Of a DNA stretch of 13,853 nt, positions 1 to 6,852 are shown piece after piece. The stretch covers positions 1-13,853 of the forward strand of contig CAMPJY010000063.1 in NCBI GenBank assembly GCA_946887025.1, read 5' to 3'. Position 1 is the stretch's first letter. Each line of letters opens with the position of its first letter. The translations under genes were made by a program, and so were the position numbers. The notes beneath the pieces were generated by a model. The model was not told the origin of the DNA, searched no databases, and saw nothing but the letters and a program-made list of their open reading frames with translations. The stretch is from an uncultured Salinimicrobium sp. Lineage in GTDB: Bacteria > Bacteroidota > Bacteroidia > Flavobacteriales > Flavobacteriaceae.

Positions 1-627
1 TGGGATTATTCAGATAACCAGGAATATACTACGAGGATTGTTGAAGCCGAAGCTCCATTATATCTTTTCAATGCTTTTACTGATACAGATCATGTGGTTG
101 GGAAATGGGTAAAGGGGCTTCAGCTGGTTCCGGGAAGTGCGCCGGGCGTTGCGGAATATCAGGTGCATCTGGAAAGTCTTTTTGAGGAAGACGAAGAGAA
201 CGAAAATGCCGAACCTATCTATGACTATTCCTTTCGATATAATTTCCAAAGGAAGATTAAAGGCAGGAGTCAGGAATTACCTGCGTTTGAGAAGCTGACA
301 ATCAAAGCAAGAAGTCTTTCTGGGAAAACAGAAAAGCTTCAGGTAGCCCTTCTGGATAGTAATGGCGCTGCCTTCGGGAACCTGCTGGAATTAGGGCCGG
401 GAGAGAAGGAATATACCATCCTTCTTTCGGAACTGGAACCAGTTAAAACAGTGACCTTGCCAAGACCCTACCCCGGATTTCTGCCTTATTACTTTGAGCA
501 TAACAACAAGGATAGTCTGGATATGGAGGCTGTGGAGAGCCTTCAGTTCTCCATAGGACCCGGCATGACGCCGGTGGAGCAAAAGCAGGAGCATGCGGTG
601 GGAATTTTGACAGTTCAATTACAATAA
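1..627 (+). CDS. C-terminal part of a protein of unknown function with a beta-rich, possibly carbohydrate-binding end
   Basis: The reading frame is open from the first base of the window to a TAA stop, so 208 residues of the C-terminus are visible and the start lies outside. An internal ATG-like start further in is not credible, because the same frame continues upstream with sensible protein sequence (WDYSDNQEYTTRIVEAEAPL). The visible part alternates short hydrophobic strands with charged turns. From about residue 90 it resembles a jelly-roll domain of the kind appended to secreted carbohydrate-active enzymes, with strands around FEKLTIKARS, KLQVALLDSNG and ending SLQFSIGPGM. That resemblance is my impression from strand pattern, not a family match. 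No catalytic motif is visible. It runs towards the isomerase gene and may belong to the same catabolic locus, but this is inference. The product is unknown. Confidence 0.75.
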   Translation, partial: WDYSDNQEYTTRIVEAEAPLYLFNAFTDTDHVVGKWVKGLQLVPGSAPGVAEYQVHLESLFEEDEENENAEPIYDYSFRYNFQRKIKGRSQELPAFEKLTIKARSLSGKTEKLQVALLDSNGAAFGNLLELGPGEKEYTILLSELEPVKTVTLPRPYPGFLPYYFEHNNKDSLDMEAVESLQFSIGPGMTPVEQKQEHAVGILTVQLQ

Positions 628-669
628 CTGCCCAGGATCAAATGATCGTTTACAGACAAAAAATTAAAA

Positions 670-689
670 GCTGCCGGTTTCCCGGCAGC
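670..689 (-). terminator. Intrinsic terminator at the end of the PhyH-GH127-isomerase operon
   Basis: A perfect 8-bp inverted repeat (GCTGCCGG, loop, CCGGCAGC) lies about 30 bases past the stop codon of the isomerase gene. Read on the minus strand, the loop is GAAA, a stable GNRA-type tetraloop, and the stem is followed by CTTTTAATTTTTTG-like T-rich sequence. This is the classic layout of a rho-independent terminator for leftward transcription. On the plus strand the sequence after the stem is not T-rich, so it should work poorly for the rightward gene that ends at 627. Confidence 0.85.
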
Positions 690-720
690 CTCTCTGTGTA
701 GGGGCAACGTAATCTGTGGT

Positions 721-1524
721 TCAGGGAAGATTTTCCCCCAGCCATTTTTTCATGAAAAGGTTAGCATCCCATTGGGAACAGGTGGGTTCTGCACTAAAAG
801 GAGCGGTTGGCATGTAGGGCCAGGGACCAAATTCGCAGGTGATGGGAAAAATACCTTTGGTGTCATTTTCCAGTGATAGAATTTGCTTCCACCATTTCAG
901 GAAGATGCCGCGCTCAGCTTCCCACTCCGGAGACTGGGGATCATTCACCTGCGGGGATTGGGTATTTCCAAGCCTGGCATGGATCTGACGACAGTTTCCG
1001 AATAATTTTTTAAGTCTTTGCTCCTGATCCTCGAGATAGGATTCAGCGACACAACACCAGTGCGACAAATCGGCTGTCAACTTGAGGTTGGGCATGATTT
1101 CCAGATAATCGGAGGTCACATGGGAGGCAAAGGCAAATCTTCCGCGGTGGGTTTCGTGAAATATGGGCACATCAGCCGTTTCCTCGTAATTTCGGATTGC
1201 TTTTAAGATCTTCAGGTTGTGTAGGGTTCCAAAATGGTCTTTTCCAGTATGGCTATTGATAGCTACAGGTTTTAGCTTTACATTGAGTTCGGCCTGCCTT
1301 ATAAAACTTTCCACGTGTTCTCCGGCGGTTTTTCCTTCGGTCCACTGCTGACAGATCAACAGGAGGTTATATTTTTCCAATAGCGCGAGTACCTGGTCGA
1401 TCTCACCGGATTTTATTCTCCCTGTTTCCACTCCGTCATATCCTGCTTCACTGATCTTCCTGAACTGTTCTTCATAGCTCAGGTATTCCAGTCCCCAGGT
1501 GGTAGCGAAGAATTTAATTTCCAT
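721..1524 (-). CDS. Sugar phosphate isomerase/epimerase-like TIM-barrel protein (xylose isomerase-like fold)
   Basis: This 267-residue protein has no signal peptide, so it should act in the cytoplasm. Its length and layout fit the xylose-isomerase-like TIM-barrel family (AP endonuclease 2 superfamily), whose members isomerise or epimerise sugars and inositols or cleave keto-inositols, usually with a divalent metal. Visible family features are the N-terminal strand MEIKFFATTWGL, the AGYDGVE motif near residues 27-33, and acidic or histidine residues at barrel strand ends: E124 and H126 (FHETHRGR), D152 and H155 (ADLSHW), H182 and R184 (IHARLG), and E231 (CEFGPW). These are likely metal and substrate ligands by analogy. 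The start lies 2 nt after the GH127 stop, which implies translational coupling and a shared transcript. It is the last gene before a strong terminator. The substrate cannot be read from sequence; the neighbouring glycosidase suggests a released pentose or a derivative. Confidence 0.85.
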   Translation of the reverse strand: MEIKFFATTWGLEYLSYEEQFRKISEAGYDGVETGRIKSGEIDQVLALLEKYNLLLICQQWTEGKTAGEHVESFIRQAELNVKLKPVAINSHTGKDHFGTLHNLKILKAIRNYEETADVPIFHETHRGRFAFASHVTSDYLEIMPNLKLTADLSHWCCVAESYLEDQEQRLKKLFGNCRQIHARLGNTQSPQVNDPQSPEWEAERGIFLKWWKQILSLENDTKGIFPITCEFGPWPYMPTAPFSAEPTCSQWDANLFMKKWLGENLP

Positions 1525-1526
1525 GA

Positions 1527-3539
1527 TTACTCTTTTTCAGAAAAGGTCAATTGCCTTAAAAGTGTACCACCCATTGGTTGAAGAGTTACCCTTTCCTCTT
1601 CATCACTTGTAGGGTTGAAAAGGTTGGTTTCGATCAAAAGTGATTCCCAGGGATTGTCAGGAGAATATTCATTCTTCACCAATTCTCCTTCCGAATTGGC
1701 CGGGAGAGTGAAAGGTTCGGAACCTCTAGTCAGGGGCGCATAAAAAGTATCCCTGAAGCCATCAAGACCATATTCCTTGAAGATCTTCTCTTTCGCCTCG
1801 ATGGGGGCGGCAAAAGCCAGGGGACCGTAAGCAAAGAAGGAATCCCCTTCTTTATCCTCTTTTATTTCAATTTCAGCAGAAAAACTTATTTCCACGGTGT
1901 CGCCTTTATTCCATTCCCTGTTTAGGGAAAGTATTCCGTCCATGATCTCAGGTCCTGAGACAATTTGATTCTCCAGCTTCACGGCACTTGCCCATTCCGG
2001 TTTTCTCAAAGCAAGGTCAAAGCTGACAGGCTTTTCAGGTTCAATCAGGAATTTAATATTGTGTTCAAAAGGATAGTTGGTTATCTGCCGGATCCTGACC
2101 TTCACCCCATTGATCTCGGTTTCCAGGATACTCGGACCGTAGAGGGTTGCCAGCACCCCGTCATCTTTTCGCAGGTACATGGACTGCACGTAATATGGAT
2201 AGATCCTTCCTGCATTGGGTGCGCAGCAAACTGCTACATCCTGATGGACTGGGGAGTATTTGTATCTTAATTCCTCTCCCTCCTCATGAAGGCCGCCAAG
2301 CATGGAGTAGGAGTTGTCGGTTTTGCAGTAGGCAATGGCATTTCCTTCTGGATGGCGTGCACCCTGTCCGGCATTGAAAAGCAGCCATTCTACCTTATCA
2401 GCCAGGTGCAGGTCTCCATTTTTCTGAAGCAGGAAGCTGTAGGAATCCAGTAATTCGTGGATGGAGCAGTATTCGTATCCCACTTCTGAAGCATCGGCTT
2501 TTCGTTCCCCGATCCATTCATCGCCTGAAGGTCCGCCGCTTGGGCTTTCTACTGAGGCTATTTTAACAGAATAATCTTCAATTGCTTTCTTCAGAACCGG
2601 GTTTCCTGTGGCATAATATCCGGTGATCAAAGCGCGGAAGAGTTCATAGGTGTGGACACCGTGGCCTTTTAACTTATAATCTTCATTAAGGACATTTGTT
2701 AGAAGGATATCCGGTGCAAGATAGTTTTCGGGGATATTCCTGTGCAGGTTGTAATCCTTAAGCAGCCAGACCGCATAATCGAGATAGGATTCGTCCCCGG
2801 TTATCTGATATAGCCTGTCCAGGACATCAGTGAAAATGAGGCTGTGGCCCACCTCAAGTTTTTTGAAAGGGGTGGATTCTCCAATAGGGTAGGCCTTCAT
2901 GCTGCGTTCCACTGCTTCCTTGATGCGGATGAGGGTTTCAAGATCTTCCGTATATTCATAATAGGCTAGCAGCCCTCTGAAAAGAGAGGCCTGGCTCCAG
3001 AAATCGGCATTCTCACCCTCTTCCTGATATCTCAGATCTTCCGCATATATTCCCAGATAACCATCACTCTCCTGAGTGCGGAATTTATCGTCAACATATT
3101 CTTTTACCTCTTCAAGGTATGCTTCATTCTCTGTAAGTATAGCAGATCTGATGAGGCCGTCCCACCAGTTGGACTGGCTTTCGCTGTTCCACCATGCAAG
3201 TGCGTTTGGCGAAACATCAGTTCCCTGATTCAGATTGGTCCTTCGGTCTGCTCCATAGATATCATCCTCCTCGAGGACCTGGGGGGCGAGTTCCTCGAGA
3301 TGGCCTATAAAACCCTCCAGGTCTTTTTCCATCTGGGTTTTTATCCAGCCTGATGGTTTTATTTCACCTGTATGGAAGTTTGAATAGGCCTGTGGGGGGT
3401 ATTGAAAGAATTCATATGGATTTATTTTAGTGAGATTTTCTGCAGAGTTCTGCTTTACCTCGGCCTTATCACCCATGGAATTGCAGGCGGTAAAGGCGAG
3501 GAAAAGAGCGGGAAAAAGGTTTCTGTAAATGGATTTCAT
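1527..3539 (-). CDS. DUF1680/GH127-type glycoside hydrolase, lipoprotein (putative beta-L-arabinofuranosidase)
   Basis: A 670-residue protein whose body matches the DUF1680 (GH127-related) family, known for beta-L-arabinofuranosidases with an (alpha/alpha)6 barrel. Its N-terminus is a lipoprotein signal ending FLAFTAC, with Cys19 as the anchor. Residues that fit the zinc/cysteine active site described for Bifidobacterium HypBA1 are present: an E-x-C motif at E356/C358 (YEYCSIHELL) and the CC pair C438/C439 (VAVCCAPNAGR). Other family motifs are QSNWWDGLIRSA and the GHSLIFTDVLDRLY segment. A longer reading from a TTG at 3566 would overlap the preceding gene, but I prefer the ATG at 3539 because the signal peptide begins there, 19 nt after the upstream stop. 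After Cys19 comes NSMGDKAEV, without the acidic cluster of surface-exported lipoproteins, so it may face the periplasm. Related families such as GH142, GH143 and GH146 share this domain, so the exact linkage cut is uncertain. Confidence 0.88.
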   Translation of the reverse strand: MKSIYRNLFPALFLAFTACNSMGDKAEVKQNSAENLTKINPYEFFQYPPQAYSNFHTGEIKPSGWIKTQMEKDLEGFIGHLEELAPQVLEEDDIYGADRRTNLNQGTDVSPNALAWWNSESQSNWWDGLIRSAILTENEAYLEEVKEYVDDKFRTQESDGYLGIYAEDLRYQEEGENADFWSQASLFRGLLAYYEYTEDLETLIRIKEAVERSMKAYPIGESTPFKKLEVGHSLIFTDVLDRLYQITGDESYLDYAVWLLKDYNLHRNIPENYLAPDILLTNVLNEDYKLKGHGVHTYELFRALITGYYATGNPVLKKAIEDYSVKIASVESPSGGPSGDEWIGERKADASEVGYEYCSIHELLDSYSFLLQKNGDLHLADKVEWLLFNAGQGARHPEGNAIAYCKTDNSYSMLGGLHEEGEELRYKYSPVHQDVAVCCAPNAGRIYPYYVQSMYLRKDDGVLATLYGPSILETEINGVKVRIRQITNYPFEHNIKFLIEPEKPVSFDLALRKPEWASAVKLENQIVSGPEIMDGILSLNREWNKGDTVEISFSAEIEIKEDKEGDSFFAYGPLAFAAPIEAKEKIFKEYGLDGFRDTFYAPLTRGSEPFTLPANSEGELVKNEYSPDNPWESLLIETNLFNPTSDEEERVTLQPMGGTLLRQLTFSEKE

Positions 3540-3558
3540 TAAGGAAATGCTTGAGATA

Positions 3559-4350
3559 TTATACAACTGGATTTAAGGGGGTGTCAATGATCTCACCTAT
3601 TTGTGCACCGGGGCACCAGCGCTCCCAGTCAGCCTTCTGGTTGTCGTTTTTTGGAGCTATTAATCGGGAATTGGCATCCATATATATAACAGTCATTACT
3701 TTTCGTGTTTCACTTGTATTATTGGCCCCGGCACGGTGAAAGATCCATCCGGAATGGAAACTTACCTCCCCAAGCTCGAAAGGTTCAATAATGTGTTCAA
3801 AATTGTTTACCCTCAGGTTCTTCTGGATCTTTTGCTCGCTTTCATCGCTAATATTGAGATCCCGTCCTTCCTGTATCACATGGCTTCCTGCCGCGAATTC
3901 AAGGGGTCCCATTTTCAGGGGAGTCTCCTGAAGCGGGATCCATGCTGTAACCGTATTGTCATTATCCAGGGGCCAGTAGAACTGATCGGCATGCCAGGGA
4001 GTAATTCCCCCGCCGGCTTCCTTATAAAGAGCCTGATCGTGATAAATCCTTACGCCATCCACTTCCATCAGTTCCGCGGCAATTCCTCCGAGCCTTTTGC
4101 TTAGCACCAGCTTTTTTATCTCTTCATTCTCCTGCCAGAGGTTAAAGATCTGGAGGAAGGCCTTTCCATAGGTATCCCTCTTATCTAACGGGACTTCCAT
4201 GGTATTTAGTCTGTGGACCTCCTCAGAAATTAACTTCTCAAAATGATCCAGGGTTTCCTTATCAAATACTTGCTTTAACTTGATAAACCTGTTTTTGCGA
4301 TAAAAGTCTTTTTGCTCTTCAGTAAGTAAATAAGGAGTTTTCAGCTGCAT
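3559..4350 (-). CDS. Phytanoyl-CoA dioxygenase (PhyH) family Fe(II)/2-oxoglutarate oxygenase
   Basis: A 263-residue soluble protein of normal length for bacterial PhyH-family oxygenases, which couple oxidative decarboxylation of 2-oxoglutarate to hydroxylation of a substrate. The iron-binding triad is visible: H120 and D122 in TPWHADQFYWPL, and the distal histidine H205 in GWIFHRAGANNTSETRK, where R216 would bind the 2-oxoglutarate carboxylate. The segment KMGPLEFAAGSH (147-157) is the typical strand-turn between these sites. There is no signal peptide, so it is cytoplasmic. It is the first gene of the leftward operon, followed after 19 nt by the GH127 lipoprotein, and is divergent from an AraC-type gene. 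Bacterial PhyH proteins have very varied substrates; despite the family name, fatty acyl-CoA need not be the substrate. The context suggests a sugar or sugar-derived compound, which is inference. Confidence 0.88.
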   Translation of the reverse strand: MQLKTPYLLTEEQKDFYRKNRFIKLKQVFDKETLDHFEKLISEEVHRLNTMEVPLDKRDTYGKAFLQIFNLWQENEEIKKLVLSKRLGGIAAELMEVDGVRIYHDQALYKEAGGGITPWHADQFYWPLDNDNTVTAWIPLQETPLKMGPLEFAAGSHVIQEGRDLNISDESEQKIQKNLRVNNFEHIIEPFELGEVSFHSGWIFHRAGANNTSETRKVMTVIYMDANSRLIAPKNDNQKADWERWCPGAQIGEIIDTPLNPVV

Positions 4351-4373
4351 TTTTTATTCCGAATTTAAAGCGG

Positions 4374-4381
4374 TAAACCTA
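4374..4381 (-). promoter_or_regulatory. Possible -7 promoter element for the PhyH operon
   Basis: On the minus strand TAGGTTTA matches seven of eight positions of the Bacteroidota -7 consensus TAnnTTTG and lies 23 nt before the PhyH start codon. No convincing -33 TTG is found at the right distance upstream, so this is weak. A similar TAGGTTTT element sits upstream of susC. Confidence 0.25.
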
Positions 4382-4408
4382 AGACTACTAAACGGATAAT
4401 GCTTGTCG

Positions 4409-4418
4409 TGAAATTTCA
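4409..4418. promoter_or_regulatory. Short perfect palindrome in the AraC/PhyH divergent region
   Basis: TGAAATTTCA is a perfect 10-bp palindrome near the middle of the 110-bp gap between the divergent AraC and PhyH genes. It could be a protein-binding site, but AraC-family proteins usually bind direct repeats, and a 10-bp AT-rich palindrome can arise by chance. Confidence 0.2.
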
Positions 4419-4460
4419 GATTATTTGCATAAATTGACCTTTTAATTCCCATGCCGGAAA

Positions 4461-5300
4461 ATGAAACCTGAATACGAGAACATAAGCATAAGCGAAAAGG
4501 AAAACAGCTTTAAATTCTTCAGGCTTTCTGAACCCTACTTCAGGAGCTACTGGCATTTTCATCCTGAAATGGAACTCACCTATATCATGAAAGGGGAGGG
4601 GATGCGCTATGTGGGAGACAGCATAGAGGCATTCGGCCCGGGAGACCTGGTACTATTGGGCAAGAATATTCCACATAACTGGGAGTCATTTCAGCAGACA
4701 ACTTCAGGGGTGGAGGCCCTCGTAATTCAATTTCCGGAAAGCATCCTTGAGCAATATTCCGAATTTAATTATTTTGGAAACCTGACACGGGAGGCGAAAT
4801 GGGGGCTGCATTTCAATTTGCCCAGCCATAAAGTCCTGAATTTGATCGAAGCCTTGCCAGGGCATGATAGTACTTTGAGATTGATCAAGTTTTGGGAACT
4901 GCTGTATGAATTAAAGGCCCTGGACCAGCGAAAGCTGTCCAGTACAGGATTCGACTTCCAGAAGCTGTATAAAAGGGAATCCAGGATAAATTCTCTGAAA
5001 GCATATATAGATAAGAATATCTGTACGGGAATCAATATAGGCAGTGCGGCAGCCCATATGCAGATGACAGAAAGCTATTTCTGTCGCTGGTTCAAGAGGA
5101 ACACCGGGAATACTCTGGTGCAGTATCTGAACAAATTAAAGGTAGAGATGGTGTGCCGGGAACTGATCTATACCGACAGGAATATTTCGGAAATAGCTTA
5201 CGACAAAGGATTCGAAAATATCAGCCATTTCAACAGGGTGTTCAAGGAATTGAAGAAGGTTTCCCCCAGAGAGTACAGAAATAATTGGATAACGCAGTAG
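4461..5300 (+). CDS. AraC-family transcriptional regulator with N-terminal cupin sensor domain
   Basis: A 279-residue protein with the standard two-part AraC layout. The N-terminal cupin (about residues 15-100) has the HFHPEMELTYI motif with H32, H34 and E38, then GPGDLVLLGKNIPHNW, which is typical of effector-binding sugar regulators. The C-terminal DNA-binding domain (about 175-275) carries two helix-turn-helix units: the first around NIGSAAAHMQMTESYFCRWF, the second around NISEIAYDKGFENISHFNRVFK, followed by the usual SPREYR end. The start ATG begins the cupin at the expected distance; a nearby ATG at 4451 is in another frame. It is divergent from the PhyH-GH127-isomerase operon and convergent with the amylase gene, so control of the former is much more likely. 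In this family that would normally be activation in response to a sugar, which is inferred here. Confidence 0.92.
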   Translation: MKPEYENISISEKENSFKFFRLSEPYFRSYWHFHPEMELTYIMKGEGMRYVGDSIEAFGPGDLVLLGKNIPHNWESFQQTTSGVEALVIQFPESILEQYSEFNYFGNLTREAKWGLHFNLPSHKVLNLIEALPGHDSTLRLIKFWELLYELKALDQRKLSSTGFDFQKLYKRESRINSLKAYIDKNICTGINIGSAAAHMQMTESYFCRWFKRNTGNTLVQYLNKLKVEMVCRELIYTDRNISEIAYDKGFENISHFNRVFKELKKVSPREYRNNWITQ

Positions 5301-5302
5301 AA

Positions 5303-5335
5303 AACTTTTCCAGAGATTTATACTCTGGAAAAGTT
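5303..5335. terminator. Bidirectional terminator between the convergent AraC and amylase genes
   Basis: A perfect 13-bp inverted repeat (AACTTTTCCAGAG and CTCTGGAAAAGTT, 7-nt loop) fills the 52-bp gap between two genes that end towards each other. It begins 3 nt after the AraC stop and ends 18 nt before the amylase stop. The outer stem is A/T-rich and the inner part G/C-richer, so each strand yields a hairpin ending in or followed by U residues. The U-tract is modest, but the position strongly supports termination from both sides. Confidence 0.8.
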
Positions 5336-5352
5336 CTTCTGCGATAACTGGT

Positions 5353-6795
5353 TTATTTCATAATTGACCAGATACTATAGGAATTGGCGGGAGCCTCGAT
5401 ACTGGCACTTCCGTCCGCTCCGGTGACGGGAGAATAAGTAGTCTTGTTACTGTAGTCCATTAATTCAGACTCTGCCCAACCCGTACTCACATTTCTGCGT
5501 TTGGTGCTGGAACTGGTATTCAAATAAAGGATCAGGCCGGGATTGTTGCCCTGTCCCGCTCTCTTCATTACATACTCATCGTCGTCATTGTAAAGCACTT
5601 CCACATCTCCGGTAGCCAGCGTGTTATGGATAAGGATCAGCTGCTTCAGTTCCTCCTGAAAGGCTTCATTTTCATAATCAGAGTAAAAAATGGTAGGGTA
5701 ACCGTCATGGGTAAGGATATAGGCGTAGGCCTTCATTTTATTTTCCTCCGAAATCCTGTTGTCCTCATTGGTGTCCTTTTCAGTATCATGATTGGCTACA
5801 AAAGTGACCGCTTTGTCGGGATGCGTTTTCCTGAGCATGTCTTTTCCTAAATAGGTAAGGTCATCGTGCCGGTCCATTGCTTCCTCCAGTTTGTAGAAAC
5901 ATGCAAAATCGAAGGCTCCGGCGCCTGTGGCTTCTACCCAGTCCACCAGGACTGTTGCATTGCCATCCCAGTTTTCACCAACAGAGAATCCTCCGACTTC
6001 ATCCAGCCATTCCTTTACAACCCAGGGTTCGAAACCTTTTACGTAATCAAACCTCCAGCCGTCAAATCCCATCTCGTTCATGTAGTACTTGGCAACAGAA
6101 TTGTCATTTTTCCAAAGCCAGTTCTGTACGTATTCCTGATCGTGGCAGAGGTCCTGTTCTGCATAAAACAAACTGCCGCTATCGTGGTCGTGGTTGCTGT
6201 TAGGATGAAAGGATTCATAAGTGCGGTTGAACATCCCTGAAGCATTTCCGTGCTCTTCGTCGAAAAGGGTATAGGTTTCTTTATCCCGATAAGGATTGTA
6301 CTGTATGCCTCCTCCTGAATTGTGGTTCAGGACAATATCTGCTATCACTTCCAAATCATTGTCGTGGGCGTTTGCAATAAGTGTTTCCAGTTCTTCCCGG
6401 GTACCAAATCGTGTGGCCACGGTACCATGCTGCATAAATTCCCCAAAGTCGAAATAATCAGAAGGATCGTATCCCATGGAATAACCTCCCGACTGCCCTT
6501 TGGTAGCGACCGGTAGCCAGAGACGATCTATCCCCGCATCGGCCCAGCCTTCCACTTTGTCATTAAGAATTTTCCACCATTCATGCCTGGGCTCTACGTC
6601 CCAGTAAAAGGTCTGCATCATAACTCCGCTCCCGTTGTCATAGGCCGAAAGGTCCAAAGGCTGGCTTTCAACAGGCGGGTCAACGATTTCTCCTCCTTCT
6701 TCGGGCTCTGTGACCGAATCGTCCTCTGAGGAACAGGAGGTGGTGAAGAATAATGAGCTTAGCAGTACAGGTAAAATATAAAATCTTATCTTCAT
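5353..6795 (-). CDS. Alpha-amylase, GH13 (archaeal-type, GH13_7-like), surface lipoprotein
   Basis: A 480-residue amylase cutting alpha-1,4 links in starch. The signal peptide ends at Cys21, followed by SSEDD, an acidic stretch like the lipoprotein surface-export signal of Bacteroidota, so it should sit outside the cell. GH13 conserved regions are clear: IADIVLNH (151-158), GWRFDYVKG with nucleophile D250, SVGEN with acid/base E274, and ANHDT with D337. The whole barrel, from GVMMQTFYWD near 57 through GGYSMGYDPSDYFDFGEF and the APANSYSIWSI end, reads like the Pyrococcus/Thermococcus amylases. H197, H202 and C217 fall where, as I recall, the Pyrococcus woesei enzyme binds zinc. It is last in the susC-D-E cluster but separated from susE by a terminator-like hairpin. 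The ATG has no Shine-Dalgarno site, as is common in this phylum. Confidence 0.93.
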   Translation of the reverse strand: MKIRFYILPVLLSSLFFTTSCSSEDDSVTEPEEGGEIVDPPVESQPLDLSAYDNGSGVMMQTFYWDVEPRHEWWKILNDKVEGWADAGIDRLWLPVATKGQSGGYSMGYDPSDYFDFGEFMQHGTVATRFGTREELETLIANAHDNDLEVIADIVLNHNSGGGIQYNPYRDKETYTLFDEEHGNASGMFNRTYESFHPNSNHDHDSGSLFYAEQDLCHDQEYVQNWLWKNDNSVAKYYMNEMGFDGWRFDYVKGFEPWVVKEWLDEVGGFSVGENWDGNATVLVDWVEATGAGAFDFACFYKLEEAMDRHDDLTYLGKDMLRKTHPDKAVTFVANHDTEKDTNEDNRISEENKMKAYAYILTHDGYPTIFYSDYENEAFQEELKQLILIHNTLATGDVEVLYNDDDEYVMKRAGQGNNPGLILYLNTSSSTKRRNVSTGWAESELMDYSNKTTYSPVTGADGSASIEAPANSYSIWSIMK

Positions 6796-6811
6796 AATAT
6801 AGGTGTAATTA

Positions 6812-6839
6812 AAAAAGGCTGCCCTAAAGCAGCCTTTTT
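6812..6839 (-). terminator. Terminator-like hairpin between susE-like gene and amylase gene
   Basis: A perfect 11-bp inverted repeat (AAAAAGGCTGC and GCAGCCTTTTT, 6-nt loop) begins 13 nt after the susE stop and ends 16 nt before the amylase start codon. On the minus strand the GC-rich stem runs into TTTTTTAATT, a textbook intrinsic terminator. Because both genes point left, it would reduce read-through into the amylase gene, or act as an attenuator or an mRNA processing and stability element. The A-tract on the other side makes it symmetric. Confidence 0.8.
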
Positions 6840-6852
6840 ACTTTTTTAATTA

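Noticed and set aside
636..647. Small palindrome GATCAAATGATC after the first gene
   Set aside because: Five-base arms rich in A/T with no T-run; too weak to call a terminator or operator.
3540..3566. TTG start for the GH127 gene overlapping the PhyH stop
   Set aside because: The TTG start would add nine residues before a typical lipoprotein signal; the ATG at 3539 is the natural start.
3736..4104. 122-codon open frame antisense to the PhyH gene
   Set aside because: It lies wholly opposite a gene with intact iron-binding motifs, has no recognisable protein features and no sign of its own promoter.
5866..6240. 124-codon open frame antisense to the amylase gene
   Set aside because: It is a shadow of the conserved GH13 barrel; its composition is rich in Cys, His and Val as expected for antisense translation.
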